Below are positions 1 to 11,900 of a stretch of 64,000 nucleotides of DNA, in pieces. Source of the DNA: Icerya purchasi (Eukaryota > Arthropoda > Insecta > Hemiptera > Monophlebidae); contig CM077115.1 of assembly GCA_039619475.1 (NCBI GenBank), positions 554,364,826-554,428,825 of the forward strand, read 5' to 3'. Below the pieces are notes generated by a model. The model made no database searches, was not told where the DNA came from, and saw only the letters and a list, made by a program, of their open reading frames with translations. Made by a program: the position numbers and the translations under genes. Position 1 is the first letter of the stretch, and the number at the start of each line of letters is the position of its first letter.

Positions 1-726
1 AGGAAAAGGATATCAAATAACGGAAATACGGAATTCGAAGAACGAAACGGTAAAAGTAAAATACGAAGCGCGGAATTATCGATAAGGTACCACAACGTAA
101 CTACAACAATGACCGACCGATCGACGTTGATAACCGTAGCAGCACAGATGAAAAGATAAGAATATTACGTTTATACTGAAATAATATACGCGGCACATCT
201 AATTTATATGGATTTATTAATCGTTAACACTTTGAAAATAGAAAAAAAAAATCGGATTTTAGCACAAATTTCCTTCTACGATTATGCTGCTACAGTAGAC
301 AATTTTGTTTCACTTTCTTGTAGAAATCAAAGAAAAAAAAAAAAAAAATTGTCAACATTCAAAAGCAGCATAGTCGACGATTTCTTGGGGACACTTTCGG
401 CCACGAACCGACACGATGTATAATAATTAACGTAATTATCGGAAATAAAACACGACAAAGTCCCAGCAAAAATTAACACCTCCCGCTTATTAATGTTTTG
501 CTTTTTTTACGCAGCTAATATCTACAGTTAATTTAAACTATAATTATTAACATACGTAATTTTTATTACTGTTCATATACGGGGGGGGGGGGGGTAATTC
601 ATTTATGTAAATTATTAATACATGTAAATCAAAATTATGGAAGTTATTAATAGTACAAATATTAGTGAAAAATGTATTGTTACTTGTAAAATGAATATGC
701 GAAGAAAATCCCCTCCCCTTGCCAAA
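1..726. other. AT-rich DNA, no gene seen
   Basis: No coding region is supported here. Short reading frames are interrupted by A-runs. A run of twelve G lies near 582-594, and an A-run near 332-347. The GC-richer stretch at about 700-730 leads directly into the LINE fragment that follows. Confidence 0.6.
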
Positions 727-1490
727 ATTCTGTGCGCGGGCCTGCCATAGATCATATACTCGCAGGATGCTCCATGCTTGCAAAAACGCAATACACGCAC
801 CGACGTAATAATGTTGCTAAAATTATACACAATGAGATATGCAAAATTACATTCGGTAAAATAATTAATAATGAACCGTATTGTAAACCACCTGATATCG
901 CTGAAAATGAAACGCGCAAGATATACTAGGACATGTAAATAAGAACACATAAAACGGTCGCTGAAAACCGACCTGATACATAACGTTAGTCGATAAGAAG
1001 AATAAAAATATATTAAACATTCAAAATAGATACCCTATGAAAATTAATAAATACCATGGGGAATATTAGAAATGGAGGTTAAACGACTTTGGGCTATGAA
1101 TAGTGTCAGGATAATAGCCTATTCGTTATTTCAACAATGGCGGTCGCGTACCAATAACGTTAAGAAAAAGTGCCGTCGAATTACAAAAACTAGTAGCCGA
1201 TATCCAGAAAGCAGTCATCATAGATTCCACTCATATAAGCAGAATTTTTAAAGAAACGCAGTATAATTCTCCCTGGTTCACGTCCAAGAAGCTACAACTT
1301 AGACCTATAACAAGCGCAGAGGAGGATAAAAATAATACAAATAATAATAATAATAACAATAATAATAATAAAAATATACGTCCACGGTGGATTTGGAATA
1401 GCGATGGCATCCCTGAAGAAAATAAACGCCGGGCGTTATATTTGGCACCCCTGGTAGGGATAATAAATTAAATAAATAAAAGCCAAGCGT
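727..1490 (+). pseudogene. 3' fragment of an R2/R4-superclade LINE (C-terminal zinc finger and endonuclease region)
   Basis: The forward frame at 732-929 reads DHILAGCSMLAKTQYTHRRNN and continues to an EN-x-x-RKIY block. This resembles the region between reverse transcriptase and the C-terminal restriction-like endonuclease in R2, R4 and NeSL-type elements (Cys/His finger, then a YxxRHN-like motif). After a frame change, about 945-1010 reads AENRPD followed by VDKKNK, which fits the PD...D core of that endonuclease. Weak similarity continues to about 1260 (QKAVIIDSTHISRIFKE). The tail is AAT-rich (about 1331-1371), then about 100 further bases of possible 3' UTR. Several stops and shifts make it non-functional. 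The 10.1-11.9 kb fragment looks like the N-terminal and RT portion of the same type of element. The family assignment rests on remembered motif layout only. Confidence 0.7.
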
Positions 1491-2319
1491 TATCATATTA
1501 ACGATTCAGAACAGAAATTCACGACTTTAGAGTTTTTTCGGGGTCTAAATAACGCGATTGGTCACGAGATTTTATATTATAGAAAATTCTGTTAAATAAG
1601 CAATTCTTAAATGCCGGCAAACTTCATTCGTTTTTTTTGGTGATCACACACTAGTATTCGCAGTTTATCAAGAAGGAAATAAAAATAATGCGCTCATTTA
1701 CCGCAATAAACAGCAAATTGAAAACAAGTACACAGGTGTATGTCTTTGTTCCGAGATGAAATACATTCGCGATTTATTTATATGCCAATTTTAAATAAAA
1801 CGTCAATTAGAATACACCGGTTTAATGTGTACATTATACGGATGATAAATTTAAAACGTCCTATTATTTCTATCTTATAAATTTTGAATTCGGTTCTATT
1901 TCATGTAACATGAGGATACTTCAATATAGAAAAATTCTGTGATGGCAATGAACTTTGCACGCATCTTACTGTTACCTGTTGATACTTTGATTGATTTGAA
2001 AGTTCAAAATAAATTCCAGCAAAACTCTTCCATATCTTCTAAGATGAGTAAAAATTGTGTATACATATGTACATATATGCATATATACATATATATGTAT
2101 ATATGCGCGCGCGCGTGTGTGTGTATGTAGATAGATAGAGAAAGAGGGAGAGAGAGAGAAACTAACGATGGCTCTAATGCAGTAAGAGGAAGATTAGATA
2201 ATGAGGTGGCGACGATAAACCAGAACTGTCCGAAGCTTTTTAAACGTTCACGCTTATACGGTAGTATATGCTTTGGAAAGTTACTTACAAATATACGAGG
2301 TGCTCGCAGCAGTAAAAAT
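1491..2319. other. AT-rich DNA with compound microsatellite
   Basis: No gene is supported. A compound simple repeat lies at about 2060-2157: alternating TA/TG, then CG, TG, TAGA and finally GA steps. The minus-strand frame reading through it (CYS/HTHARAHIYIY-like) is a product of that repeat and not a gene. Confidence 0.6.
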
Positions 2320-3010
2320 TCCAACATGTCCCGAAAGTAGCGACAAAGGCCGATGTTGATAATAGTCCGGCGAGCAGCAGTTGTAATGATGATAATTATT
2401 TCGCTAGAACTGGCGCTGCCACGGCACCGTGCGTAAGATGCAAGGCGCGGATGAGAATGTACAAAACGCGGATCTGTAAGCAACGGAGCGCGAATTCAAC
2501 AGCATCGAACTGGAATTATTAAAAGAGCCTTTGTTGTTCGGAAGAGAGCAGAGAGCGTTCGTGTACGGCAATGTGAGCACCGTATTTGCACTGCATGTAG
2601 GTGTGCATGTATCGGACAGCACGCGACATCCGAGCCGAGCAGAAATGGTCGACGTGGCAACAAATTTTCATCAGACAAGGGTTGCAGACAAGCGGCCGCA
2701 TGACGACGTCTTCAACCCCTGTTCACGTTTCGCCGTTTTTGCTTCTGCAATCGCCCACGTTGAACGACGTCAACACGGGGCAACCTACGTAGGCGCGATA
2801 ACTAGCGGTTATCTTTAAGCAACATCTCCTTCGCCGAACAAGCCGCTCTCCACGTTCCGCTACCCAATATAACGGCGCGCACTCAGAATACGTCTACTCA
2901 CAAGTGCGCTTAATAAAATTTCGGTTCACCATCGGAAATAATTCCAGCCGACTAATTATATATCCTGCAAGCCGATACAAACCTCAAACGCCAGTCTAAG
3001 GCACATCGCC
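2320..3010. other. GC- and CpG-richer island
   Basis: This block is visibly richer in G, C and CpG than its flanks (for example around 2410-2470, 2640-2720 and 2760-2900) and contains long open stretches on both strands, including 95 codons on the plus strand at 2531-2818. None of the translations resembles a protein I know, and overlapping open frames on both strands are expected when composition shifts. It could be a promoter or first-exon region of a host gene, or an unrecognised mobile element. I saw no convincing splice sites or core promoter elements. Confidence 0.35.
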
Positions 3011-5760
3011 ATTCATGGGCAAATTCATCTTGAAACATATCATATCAAATTGCCTTTTTCTCGACAAAGTAGGCAGCAAAAAGATATTAGCCTGCTAGCT
3101 TGATTAGAACGTGGAAGGCGATACGGAATAAACAACGTGTAGACATGGAGGAAAAACATGATATCATTTTCGCTCGTATTTTTCGCGGGCTAATAATAGA
3201 CACCGAGCTTGACATAATAAAAAGTATCACTCGATCTCCCATTATTACCGAGTTTCTTCTATAATATCATGCGTTGTTTATTTCGAAGACAGCGCTGTCG
3301 AATTTATAATCACGCAACCGTGCATTAGAAAATTCCTCCGGCACCGAGAAATCCAAGTAATAACAATAACAATAAGCTGCTGGTAAACCATATAATATCG
3401 AAAGGAGAAAGGTTTTATGGTGGCACCGGAAGATGGCGTATATGGTAAAAATGTGTTTACAGCGAAAGAATATTAAAGAACGATGGTATAAAACAAAAAC
3501 TGTACGAAATGTAATGGCTACACCTGGAAACCATAGAAACACCATACATACTTCTTGCAACGTGCCCTACTACATCAATTACACTTGCATATAATAATGA
3601 AGCAAAAAAAAATTGAAGACTGCACGACATAAAAAACGACAATGAACCGCATTATTATGCGGTATGAATTATCAGAATTCTAGGACACATGTGCAAGTAA
3701 AAACCGATCAACAGTCACACCGACCAGATACTATTTTAATAGACAAAAAGAATAAACACACACCTGTGTTCGCCATGGTGTCAATACGAATATTCTCCAA
3801 AAATTTACAAGAAATTACCCGCGCAGGTGAAAAGACTGTGGGGTATGAGTAACGCTAGGGGCTTATTAATAGTGTTGCGCACGATGCGGAAGTTCCTCTG
3901 AAAGCTTTTTGCATCATTCGGCCTCTTGTACAATATTTGCTTCTGTTATGGGTCGCGGCGATCTTCCAGGCATAGATATACTTTGGGACGTAGATTCCTT
4001 CGGGCGCGGATCGTTCAGGCGGCAGCGAACGCGGGTTTTTACTCTTTATTTGTAATATCGTATATATTTTTCGTCCAGCATTAGCATAAATGTGTTTATT
4101 TATGTGTTTTAAAATTGTTGTGCCTTTATTTGTCTTTTTCGATATTTTTTTAAAACCTAGGTAGAGCTGCGTCAAGGAATTAAATATATAATTAAAATTT
4201 GTGAATAATTGAAGAAACTTCGATAAACGTATCCCCCAATTAAACTTACTAGATATGAATGAAAAAGAAAGAAAATATAACGAATATATATATGAGAAGC
4301 AAATTCAATCCAGTTATGTTACACTTTAAATGGCGTAGAGTTGATGGTTTGTAATTTTTTAAATATGGCTGACTATACATGAAAAAAAAAAATATATATA
4401 TATATGAAAAGAACCGATATTATATTTAACTGATTATTAATACTAATCATCTTCATCTGTTTCGTATTACTAATGCTAACAGAACTCGTAAATTTACATC
4501 GCAAAAGTCTGTTTATCTGTATTTCACACCGAAGTCGATTATTTCAATTTTTAAAATCTTCTAATTTGTTAAAGCTGTTGTTATAAACCTTTGTTAATTT
4601 CTCTTTATTTTCTTTTTTTCCTTGTTTTTAATTTTCGTAATTTTGTAATTCCTTGCCGTGTCTCTAGCCTAAGTTTCTATATATGACATGTAAAATAAAT
4701 AAATAAATGAAATTTCAAAAAAATAAATAAGCCAATAAACTAATGTAAAATATGTGTTTTGTGATTATATGCATGTATATATAAATAACATGGCGCATAC
4801 ACGTGGAAAAACTAAATCGTTAACCAAGAGCGGTATTTTTTGTTGTGGAATTTCTGATAGCAGTGAATGGATAATGTAGAAGAAAATTTGGTAACTCCTG
4901 TTTGCCACTATTGTGTATTCCAAAGAGCACGACAAGGTCACGTTTTTTCGACATAATATGTTACAACGTAATCGTGTGCTAAACAGAACTAGTGAAACAT
5001 TATTTCCATTAATATTTATTTTTTTTCTTACACCACAAACCCGTGTTGTACAAAGGGCCAAAAATAAACCTAATTTTTGGTCAAAAATTCAAACTCAATT
5101 TTCTTCCAGAGCTCAAAAATCACCCCATCGCAAAGCCACTTATACCTTTAAATTATTATAATCTGATGCAGGAATCCCCAAATCTTCTCACACTGTATCT
5201 CATTAATAATTCGAAACCACCGTTCAGGGAATAACCTTTATCCCTTTCGGCAGAGTCTGTCTAGTAATCCAACCGTATTTTTAACATTAACCAAATCCTG
5301 TTGAATATGAGAGATGATTGGATCGAAAGAAGATGCATGTGAAAAAATGAAAAAAAAGAAAAAAAAAAGGAAAAAAAGTACTGAAAGAATAATCAGAAAG
5401 GGAGTTTGGATTCAGCGACAAGAAAACTTAGATTTGCTTTGTTTTTTTGTTGATTAACCTTTGACGTTACGAAGTCCTTTAAAGAATGACGTATGTAATT
5501 TCTTTCTCTTTCCGAATGACACTGATAATCTATAAACTAAAAACGGAATCTGTAATTCATTAGACCACCCAAGAGGGAATATCATCAATTGCTTATCAGT
5601 ACAGCCGCCCTCGAATCGCCTCGCCGACACAGTGTGATATGTAGAAACCTATTTTATTTTATATTTATCAGCGACATTTATGCGGTTGGCCTTCAAAGAA
5701 AGATAGGTGTAGGTCATTTAATATACAGATCAAACACAATCTATGAATTTAATTTAAAAT
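3011..5760. other. No gene seen
   Basis: AT-rich DNA with many stops in all frames. A locally GC-richer patch at about 3880-4040 gives a minus-strand frame (3855-4175) with no recognisable motif. A short TA repeat lies near 4393-4405. Nothing else can be supported. Confidence 0.55.
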
Positions 5761-6851
5761 AATAATAACATAATACACCATCCAATTAATTGCTTTTACT
5801 CTTCTGCTCCCCCTACAACCGTTCTGCATCACGCCGTTAGATCGGAATTTTTACATACCTTAAACTCCCACTATTCTAACCACGTTACAATCTACACGGA
5901 CGGTTCCAAGAGCCCAAGTGGAGTTGGTGCAGCCTTTCTTTGTCCTTCATTAAATCACTCTGAGTCCTTTAAACTTCCTTCCTTCTGTTCGACTTTCTGT
6001 GCCGAGTCTATTGCTATCCTCCATGCACTTTTCTTCATCAGATCTTCGAAGGTCTCTCGTAATTTCCTTATTCTATCAGACTCTCAAAGCGTGCTACAGG
6101 CTGTTGCATCTCCTCTGCCTCCCCACTCTACTGATTATGTAATCCTTTTTATACGTTCCTTGATCCATGACCTCTTTCTTTTTTGTGCAATCGAGGTTAA
6201 TTTCCTTTGGATCCCTAGCCATTCTGGAATAGAAGGAAATGAGTCAGTTGACTTATTAGCTCGGCGAGCTTCTTCTTCCGGCAGGTTCCTTACTACTTTT
6301 CCATCCGTCAATATTAATCTTCTGTCCTCTGCAGCGCACAACCAATTATGGTTTAACTCCTACTACTCCTAATTCTCAAACCCGGATTCCTTTTACTTGT
6401 CCATCCAGCCTTCTCTTCCTTTCTGTTCCTGGTTTCTTGACTTCCCTTTTATGCGTCGCTCCAGCATCTCGGCAATATGCCGCCTCCGCTTTGGGCACAG
6501 CTGGCTTCCCTCGTCGCTTTTCCGATTCTCTCTCGCGGCATCTCCGTATTGTCCATTACATCCTCTTAACAGTCAACATGTATGTGATCCTGATCACATA
6601 ATGTTCGAATGTTCATCACTTTCATCTGAACAATCTTCCTTTTACTCCTCTCTCTTATCAAACAATGTTCCTACTCCCTATTGTGCTGCATTTATTCTTT
6701 CCCTTCCTTCTCCTTCTGTCATCCAGGCGCTTGATACATTCTTGTTGAATGTTTCACGCCTCATAAAAATCTGATTTTTTCTCTATTCACATTTCTTGGG
6801 CTAATGTCCTCGCTGACGAACCCATAGTAAAAAAAAAAAAAAAAAAAAAAA
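5761..6851 (+). pseudogene. 5'-truncated RNase H-bearing LINE (I-like superclade), 3' end with poly(A)
   Basis: One frame runs from about 5761 to a stop at 6772-6774 with a single internal stop at 6370-6372. It encodes an RNase H domain. YTDGS places the first catalytic Asp at 5899, AES the Glu at 6004, LSDS the second Asp at 6079, and WIPSHSGIEGNESVD ends in an Asp at 6250. After this come an RLRFGHSWLP block (about 6484-6515) and a Cys-His knuckle, CDPDHIMFEC (about 6583-6612), as at the C-terminus of I/Nimb-like LINE polyproteins. A short 3' UTR ends in an A-tract of about 22 bases (6830-6851). The reverse transcriptase and endonuclease are missing, so this is a truncated insertion typical of target-primed reverse transcription. 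The four catalytic residues are intact, which suggests a fairly young copy despite the stop. Codons before 5761 were not resolved. Confidence 0.88.
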
Positions 6852-7610
6852 ACATAATACACATACACACACGTGCGCCCCCCCCGGCATATATATACAA
6901 TATATAGAAAATGAAATATATAGATTAATAATAATAAATAAATGAAAAGAAATCAATTTTCACCGAAAGCTTAAATTCCACGATAGAAAAAAAAAAAAAA
7001 ACATTTTATATAAAAAGAAGAACTTTGATAAAATAATAGCAAAATAAAGTTATTCAGAACAGCACATAAAACATATGTGATCTTTCGGTTAGAAAAAAAA
7101 AAATAGCGATAACTGTATTTCTCAATAAAGAGAGACGATGGGTAGAATTTGAGTTTAAAGCCCCCCACCCCCCCAACAAATGCAATAAAGTTCAGCGCAG
7201 TAGGAACAACTTTCATCCGTCGCCTCAAAGAACATCACTGCGAAAAAACATGCGCAGGAGATCTTTGTGTGCACTCATCGAACTAATAATGCTGTAAGTT
7301 TGTTGACAATCTTTCGCCTCGTGGAACCGACATATTATTTTAATAGAAAATAAAAAAGTTACAATTCCAATGCTCGCAAAATAATTCATAGTAAACATTT
7401 TCATCAGTTTACTCATCGGTGCTTTTAAAAATGCAACTCATTGAAAAAATAAAGAAAACTAAAAAAAAAAAAACGTTCCTAACGAAAATGCATCATACAA
7501 CAAAATGAAATGTCCCCGGAGCGCTTGATTAAATATAAAAATCCGAAATGGCTAAAAAGGATTTCAAAAAAAGAAAAAAAATCAACGGATTTTTACTAAT
7601 CAAGCGATTC
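6852..7610. other. AT-rich DNA with homopolymers
   Basis: Contains AC and C runs just after the LINE tail (about 6856-6890), A-runs near 6987 and 7097, and a C-rich tract near 7162. No gene is supported. Confidence 0.6.
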
Positions 7611-8106
7611 AATTTTTTTTTATTTATTATTGCACGCAATCTGTCTAATAAACAATAAGCGGCAGTGTTAAGGGGGAATTAGTTAATAAGTATGGAATGC
7701 TTCCCAGCGGTTGCGATTCCTTGTTGCTGATGAGGTATTATACAATTTACGCAATTATATTCGACCGATTCAGCCGTTTGAATCGGGTACCGTCTTCGAT
7801 GAGACTGTGTGCCGCCAACTGATTGCAATGATTCTGTAGCCGTTCTATATATCGTGTGCTGGCTGCCTCGATCTCTTCTTTAACCGTAGGCATTCGCAGA
7901 TCTTTATGTATCTCATCATTGCGCACATACCATGGCGCACCGGCTATCGTTCGCAGAATTTTGGATTGCGTTCTTTGGATGATCGCTATATTAGACTTGC
8001 TCGCGGTTCCCCACAGTGGGATTCCATACGATAATTTAAATTTGAAATATCGCACGGCGGTACTTCTCATAATATAATTTTTACGGACAGCATATTTGTT
8101 TTCCAT
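7611..8106 (-). pseudogene. Jockey-like LINE fragment, C-terminal end of reverse transcriptase
   Basis: The minus-strand frame from 8106 to 7747 (119 codons) contains SYGIPLWGTASKSNIAIIQR, then a block QSKILR...APWYVRNDEIHKDL and VKEEI. This is the characteristic thumb and C-terminal region of Jockey-clade LINE polyproteins (YGIxLWGxAS ... APWYVxN). Upstream on the minus strand (above 8106) similar sequence is broken by stops, so the element is 5'-decayed. Downstream, a 3' UTR leads to a short T-rich tract on the plus strand (about 7613-7621), consistent with a small poly(A) tail. The fragment lacks the catalytic core and cannot be functional. Unlike the RNase H LINEs in this window, it ends in the YVRN type of C-terminus. 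Confidence 0.85.
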
Positions 8107-9489
8107 CTAAAGTAATATTAATCCTTTCTACTTCGTACAGTTTCCTTTTCCCATTATTTTTTACAGAATTCTTTAGGTCTACGCAAAACTTGGCTTTTAG
8201 GTATTTACTTTGGTGTTCTTTTTTTTTTTTTTGATATTTTTGGCTGTCCGTGTTTTATGCAAGAACTCCAGCAGGGTTGTATACATACTTTCTCCCCGTA
8301 ATCGTCTGTTATTCGTGTTATCGTATTTTAAATCATTTCTTTGACTAGAAGTATTTAACGGTCTTGATGATCCCCTGGTGTCAGATAATATATTTTATTA
8401 AAACGGCTCCCAGTGGTGGATTCAGTTAATTTGCCTTTAGCGTCGATGAAAACTAAACAGGCATACGAGGAGACAAGGGTTATTCGGACTCCTTTTACCG
8501 AATTATCGTATTATCCCTTTTGTCTTACGCGATAATTGTGCTTATTTAAAAGATCGTTCTTTATTTTCCACCAACGTTCATGAAACTTTACTGCTAAGCA
8601 CTAAACTGGTCATTTATTCCAGTGTCTTTATTATGGTTCCCTTTTTTCCAAGTAGAAAAATATACATATACATATACGCACGCACACACACACATATATA
8701 TATATATACACGTATGTATAAGACAGAGTAATTTGTATCTATTTAAAAAAGGCATTAAATTACGTTTTCGGGAGGATTTAGTGGACGATAAATTGCATTT
8801 ACGATTTAAGCGTGGTGGTTAATGGTGACGACGTCGAACAACATTACAGATTCGCTGGCCAACTTATTGTGTGCGCAAATTCGACATACTTGTTTAATTT
8901 CGACACAAACCGCACGTACTACGACAAAGTGACTCCCACCGGAATGCTTAAATGACAAAAAATAGCAATTTCGAAATTCTTTAGCTTTCCAACATTGCAC
9001 ATAGGAAGTGTACCTTTTTCTGCTCCCGTGCTGCCGTTCCTCCCTCTTTCATGGTCGATGGCTAAATTAAACAAGCGTCGAGTTGTTAGCGTAAGTAACA
9101 AATAAAGGTACCCCCAAAAAACCTTCAAGACATCCCCGTTCGTTCCGCAGTACTTGCAAGAAAAATTACCAACAATGAAGAAACGTAAAAAGCTTCTCAT
9201 AATTCAAAACTTTGAATCTGTCAAAACTTTCGAAATAAATTTCAGTACTGTGAGTATTGCAGTAATAATAAAAAAAAGTTAATAAAAAGTAAGGTAACGG
9301 AAATATTTTATTGATGAACTTGGAAAAGATACGTAAGTTCCGGTCGGTTCGATAGCGAGAAATTTGAAACACATCACTGACAAATATCCCATTGAGTTAA
9401 TATCTATAGTTAACGAACCAAAATATGATAATAATAATAATAATGAATCCTCAGGGGCTCGCAACTTGTGAGAATAGGTACGGCGAACC
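8107..9489. other. No gene seen; microsatellite at about 8660-8715
   Basis: Contains a TA/CA-type compound repeat (about 8660-8715) and no supportable coding region. The stretch just above 8106 may hold further decayed Jockey sequence, but stops dominate. Confidence 0.5.
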
Positions 9490-9656
9490 CGAGGTACCCT
9501 AGCTGTCCCTCACCCTGCTTCGCTAGTCTGTAACTAGTCTTTGGATGAGGCACCTTTCTCTTCATCTTTTCTGGTCTCCCTTGACCAACTCTTGTATTTT
9601 TCTGACCCTGATGCTATTAGTGTAAGCGACGGATAAAGGTTTTCTTCTTCTTCTGT
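9490..9656 (+). repeat. Probable LINE or SINE 3' tail ending in (TTC)n
   Basis: This is a compositionally distinct block, rich in CTC/TCT, ending in a clean TTC microsatellite (about 9643-9654) immediately after ACGGATAAAGG. Short trinucleotide tails are common at the 3' ends of non-LTR elements. No coding motif can be assigned, so the family is unknown. Confidence 0.35.
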
Positions 9657-10089
9657 CTACATTCTTTTTCTCTCAAAAAATCTTTAATCCAAATTATAAC
9701 GCGACTCTAAGGAAACAGAGGTGTCGCTAACGAAGCCTCTGGGGTCCCTTCTGCCCCTCCAGAATATATAGGAATACCATGGCATGGAACTCTGTCATGG
9801 CGAACATACCTTCTTCCAATTCTCGTGGGAATTATGATGAACACCAATTATAATAATAACTTTATAAAAAATACAAGAAGTCGCTTTAATTAAGCTCGAC
9901 TTCAAAATATACAGGATAATCCAAATACACAAAATATAAATCAACCTGTTGAGTATGCTTTGCTCACAGGTCAGTCGGCAACCACTAAAACAGGAAAACC
10001 ACGGCAACGGATGGCATGGACGAAAGAGATGAATAATCACGTCATACAGTGCTACTACACCATCACCAAACTTGAATCAACACCATTAA

Positions 10090-11900
10090 ATTAATCTAAA
10101 GATATTCCTGGAAAAATACCCGGAATAAAAAAAAGTATATCGGAACAACGATTAGCAGACCGGAAAAGATTTATAACAAATAGTAGTCGATCAGCAACTC
10201 TGTAAAGAGAAGAAATAAAAAGAATTGTAGCGCAGTCTTTATATGGAAATAAGTGTAGAGGTATGCAAGCAGTACAAAGGCCCATAATGAAACAAGAAAA
10301 TGAAGATTAAACGAATCAAGCTTTCCAAAAAAAAAACTGAAAAAAATAACGTCAAAAAACAGCAAGCCTACAAAAAATAAACACACAACCAAGTAATAAT
10401 GAAACAAGATATGATGAAGCCGTCGAAATACAGAAATACTGCAATGTTGTATAGTAAAATGAGAAGGAACAAAGCCAACAAAGAGAGATGATTTACCTAA
10501 ATTGTACGAAAATAAAAATATATATGAAAAAATCAGTGTGTAATGAATGAAATCTTGTCTAAATATGAAAAAAAAAACAAAAAAACTAAATAGTCTGGAA
10601 GAAACACAAACTCTAATATATTGTGCCGAATCAGCAATTATTGAACTTAATAACCAAGTGCAAATTAAAAACAAAAAAGAAAAAAAATATCGAAAACCTA
10701 AATAGCAAATAAGAATAGAAAATAATGTGGAAACTCTGAGCGGGAACATAGATAGGCTAACACACAACACATCTTGGGTAATCAATCAAAAAAATTGATT
10801 AAAAATATTGAAGTCTTAAAAATGCCTAATGAAAAATACCAAGAAATTTTGAATAGATTAAAACAAAAGTTAACATTCCAAGTAGCACGTTTAATATAAA
10901 GGGTCGCTTAAGAGGAAAATACAAAACCGCTAGTTTCAAAATAACCAAAAAAGGATTTTATCAGTCAATTGATGCACAGGAAAAAATAAATATACAACCA
11001 CCAACAGAAACAGAAATAGCAAAATACTGGCAGAACATATATATGATGCAAACCGATACAGCATAAAGAAAATAGTCTGTGGTTCTCGAAAAAAAAGAAG
11101 AACGGTATTCGAATGCAAACCGATTACATCATAACAAAAGAAGAATTAGTTAAAACTATAAAAAACAAAAAACACACAGCTGGAAATGCCCTGGTACAGA
11201 TAATATACATAATTTCTGGTATAAGAAATTTACAGCATTGTGCACTGGATAAATTCAGTTATTCAAAACCCCAGGGAAATGCCCCTCTATTCCTTACGGA
11301 AGGGAAAACACACACATAAAACCAAAGAATCAAAACACAAAAAACCCTGGAAAATTACAGGCCAATCATATGTCTTCAATCGTTATATAAAATAATAACA
11401 GCAGTGATCGCTCGTAAAATTGATGACCACATAACATAAAATTCAATACTCACACAACAGCAAAAAGGGTATAGATGTAATAGCCATGTAAAGAATAACT
11501 ATTAATAAACAGTGTCATAATGAAACAAATGGAGAAACAAAAAAGCAATATTCCGTTATATAGATTATGAAAAAGCGTTCGTCGATTCTGTACCGCATAG
11601 TTGATTATTAAAAATAATGGAAATACATATACCGTATCAATCCGAAAATAAAACATTTCCTAGCCAGCCCGATGAATAACCGGAGAACAACAGTACACAT
11701 CTGATTACTGAATCGATAAGCCTAAAAACTGAAGCTATTAAAATCGGGCGCGGAATCTTCCAAGGAGATTCGTTGAGCCGTTTATGGTTTTGTTTATGCC
11801 TTAATTCCTTGTCTAATATACTTAATGGTACAAAATATGGAATAGACATAAAATACAACAGGAATCAAATTAAATCATCTGCTCTATGCGCATGATATAA
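10090..11900 (+). pseudogene. Degenerate R2/R4-superclade LINE, linker and reverse transcriptase region
   Basis: Translating the plus strand with frame changes gives recognisable blocks in order. At about 10640-11060 there is a basic linker with WQIRIENNVETL-like, KGRLKRKIQNR-like and EIAKYWQNIYD sequences. At about 11155-11235 comes KNKKHTAGNA plus DNIHNFWYKKF, the finger motif usually written KAPGPDxIxNFW. At about 11345-11405 is ENYRPI...LQSLYKIITAVIA. At about 11550-11600 is YIDYEKAFVDSVPHS, corresponding to RT motif A. At about 11745-11830 is GIFQGDSLS followed by LCLNSLSN, corresponding to motif B. The FADD region is near 11885-11900 (LCA-HDIKLYA-like). Many stops and indels prevent function. 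The A-rich plus strand produces a long, Phe-rich antisense frame at 10171-10785 that is not a gene. The C-terminal part of a similar element lies at 727-1490. Confidence 0.75.

Noticed and set aside
2004..2483. 159-codon minus-strand frame
   Set aside because: It runs through a compound microsatellite and has no motif; it overlaps another frame of similar quality.
10171..10785. 204-codon minus-strand open frame, Phe- and Leu-rich
   Set aside because: It is the antisense of the A-rich degenerate LINE on the plus strand; the composition explains the lack of stops and no domain is visible.
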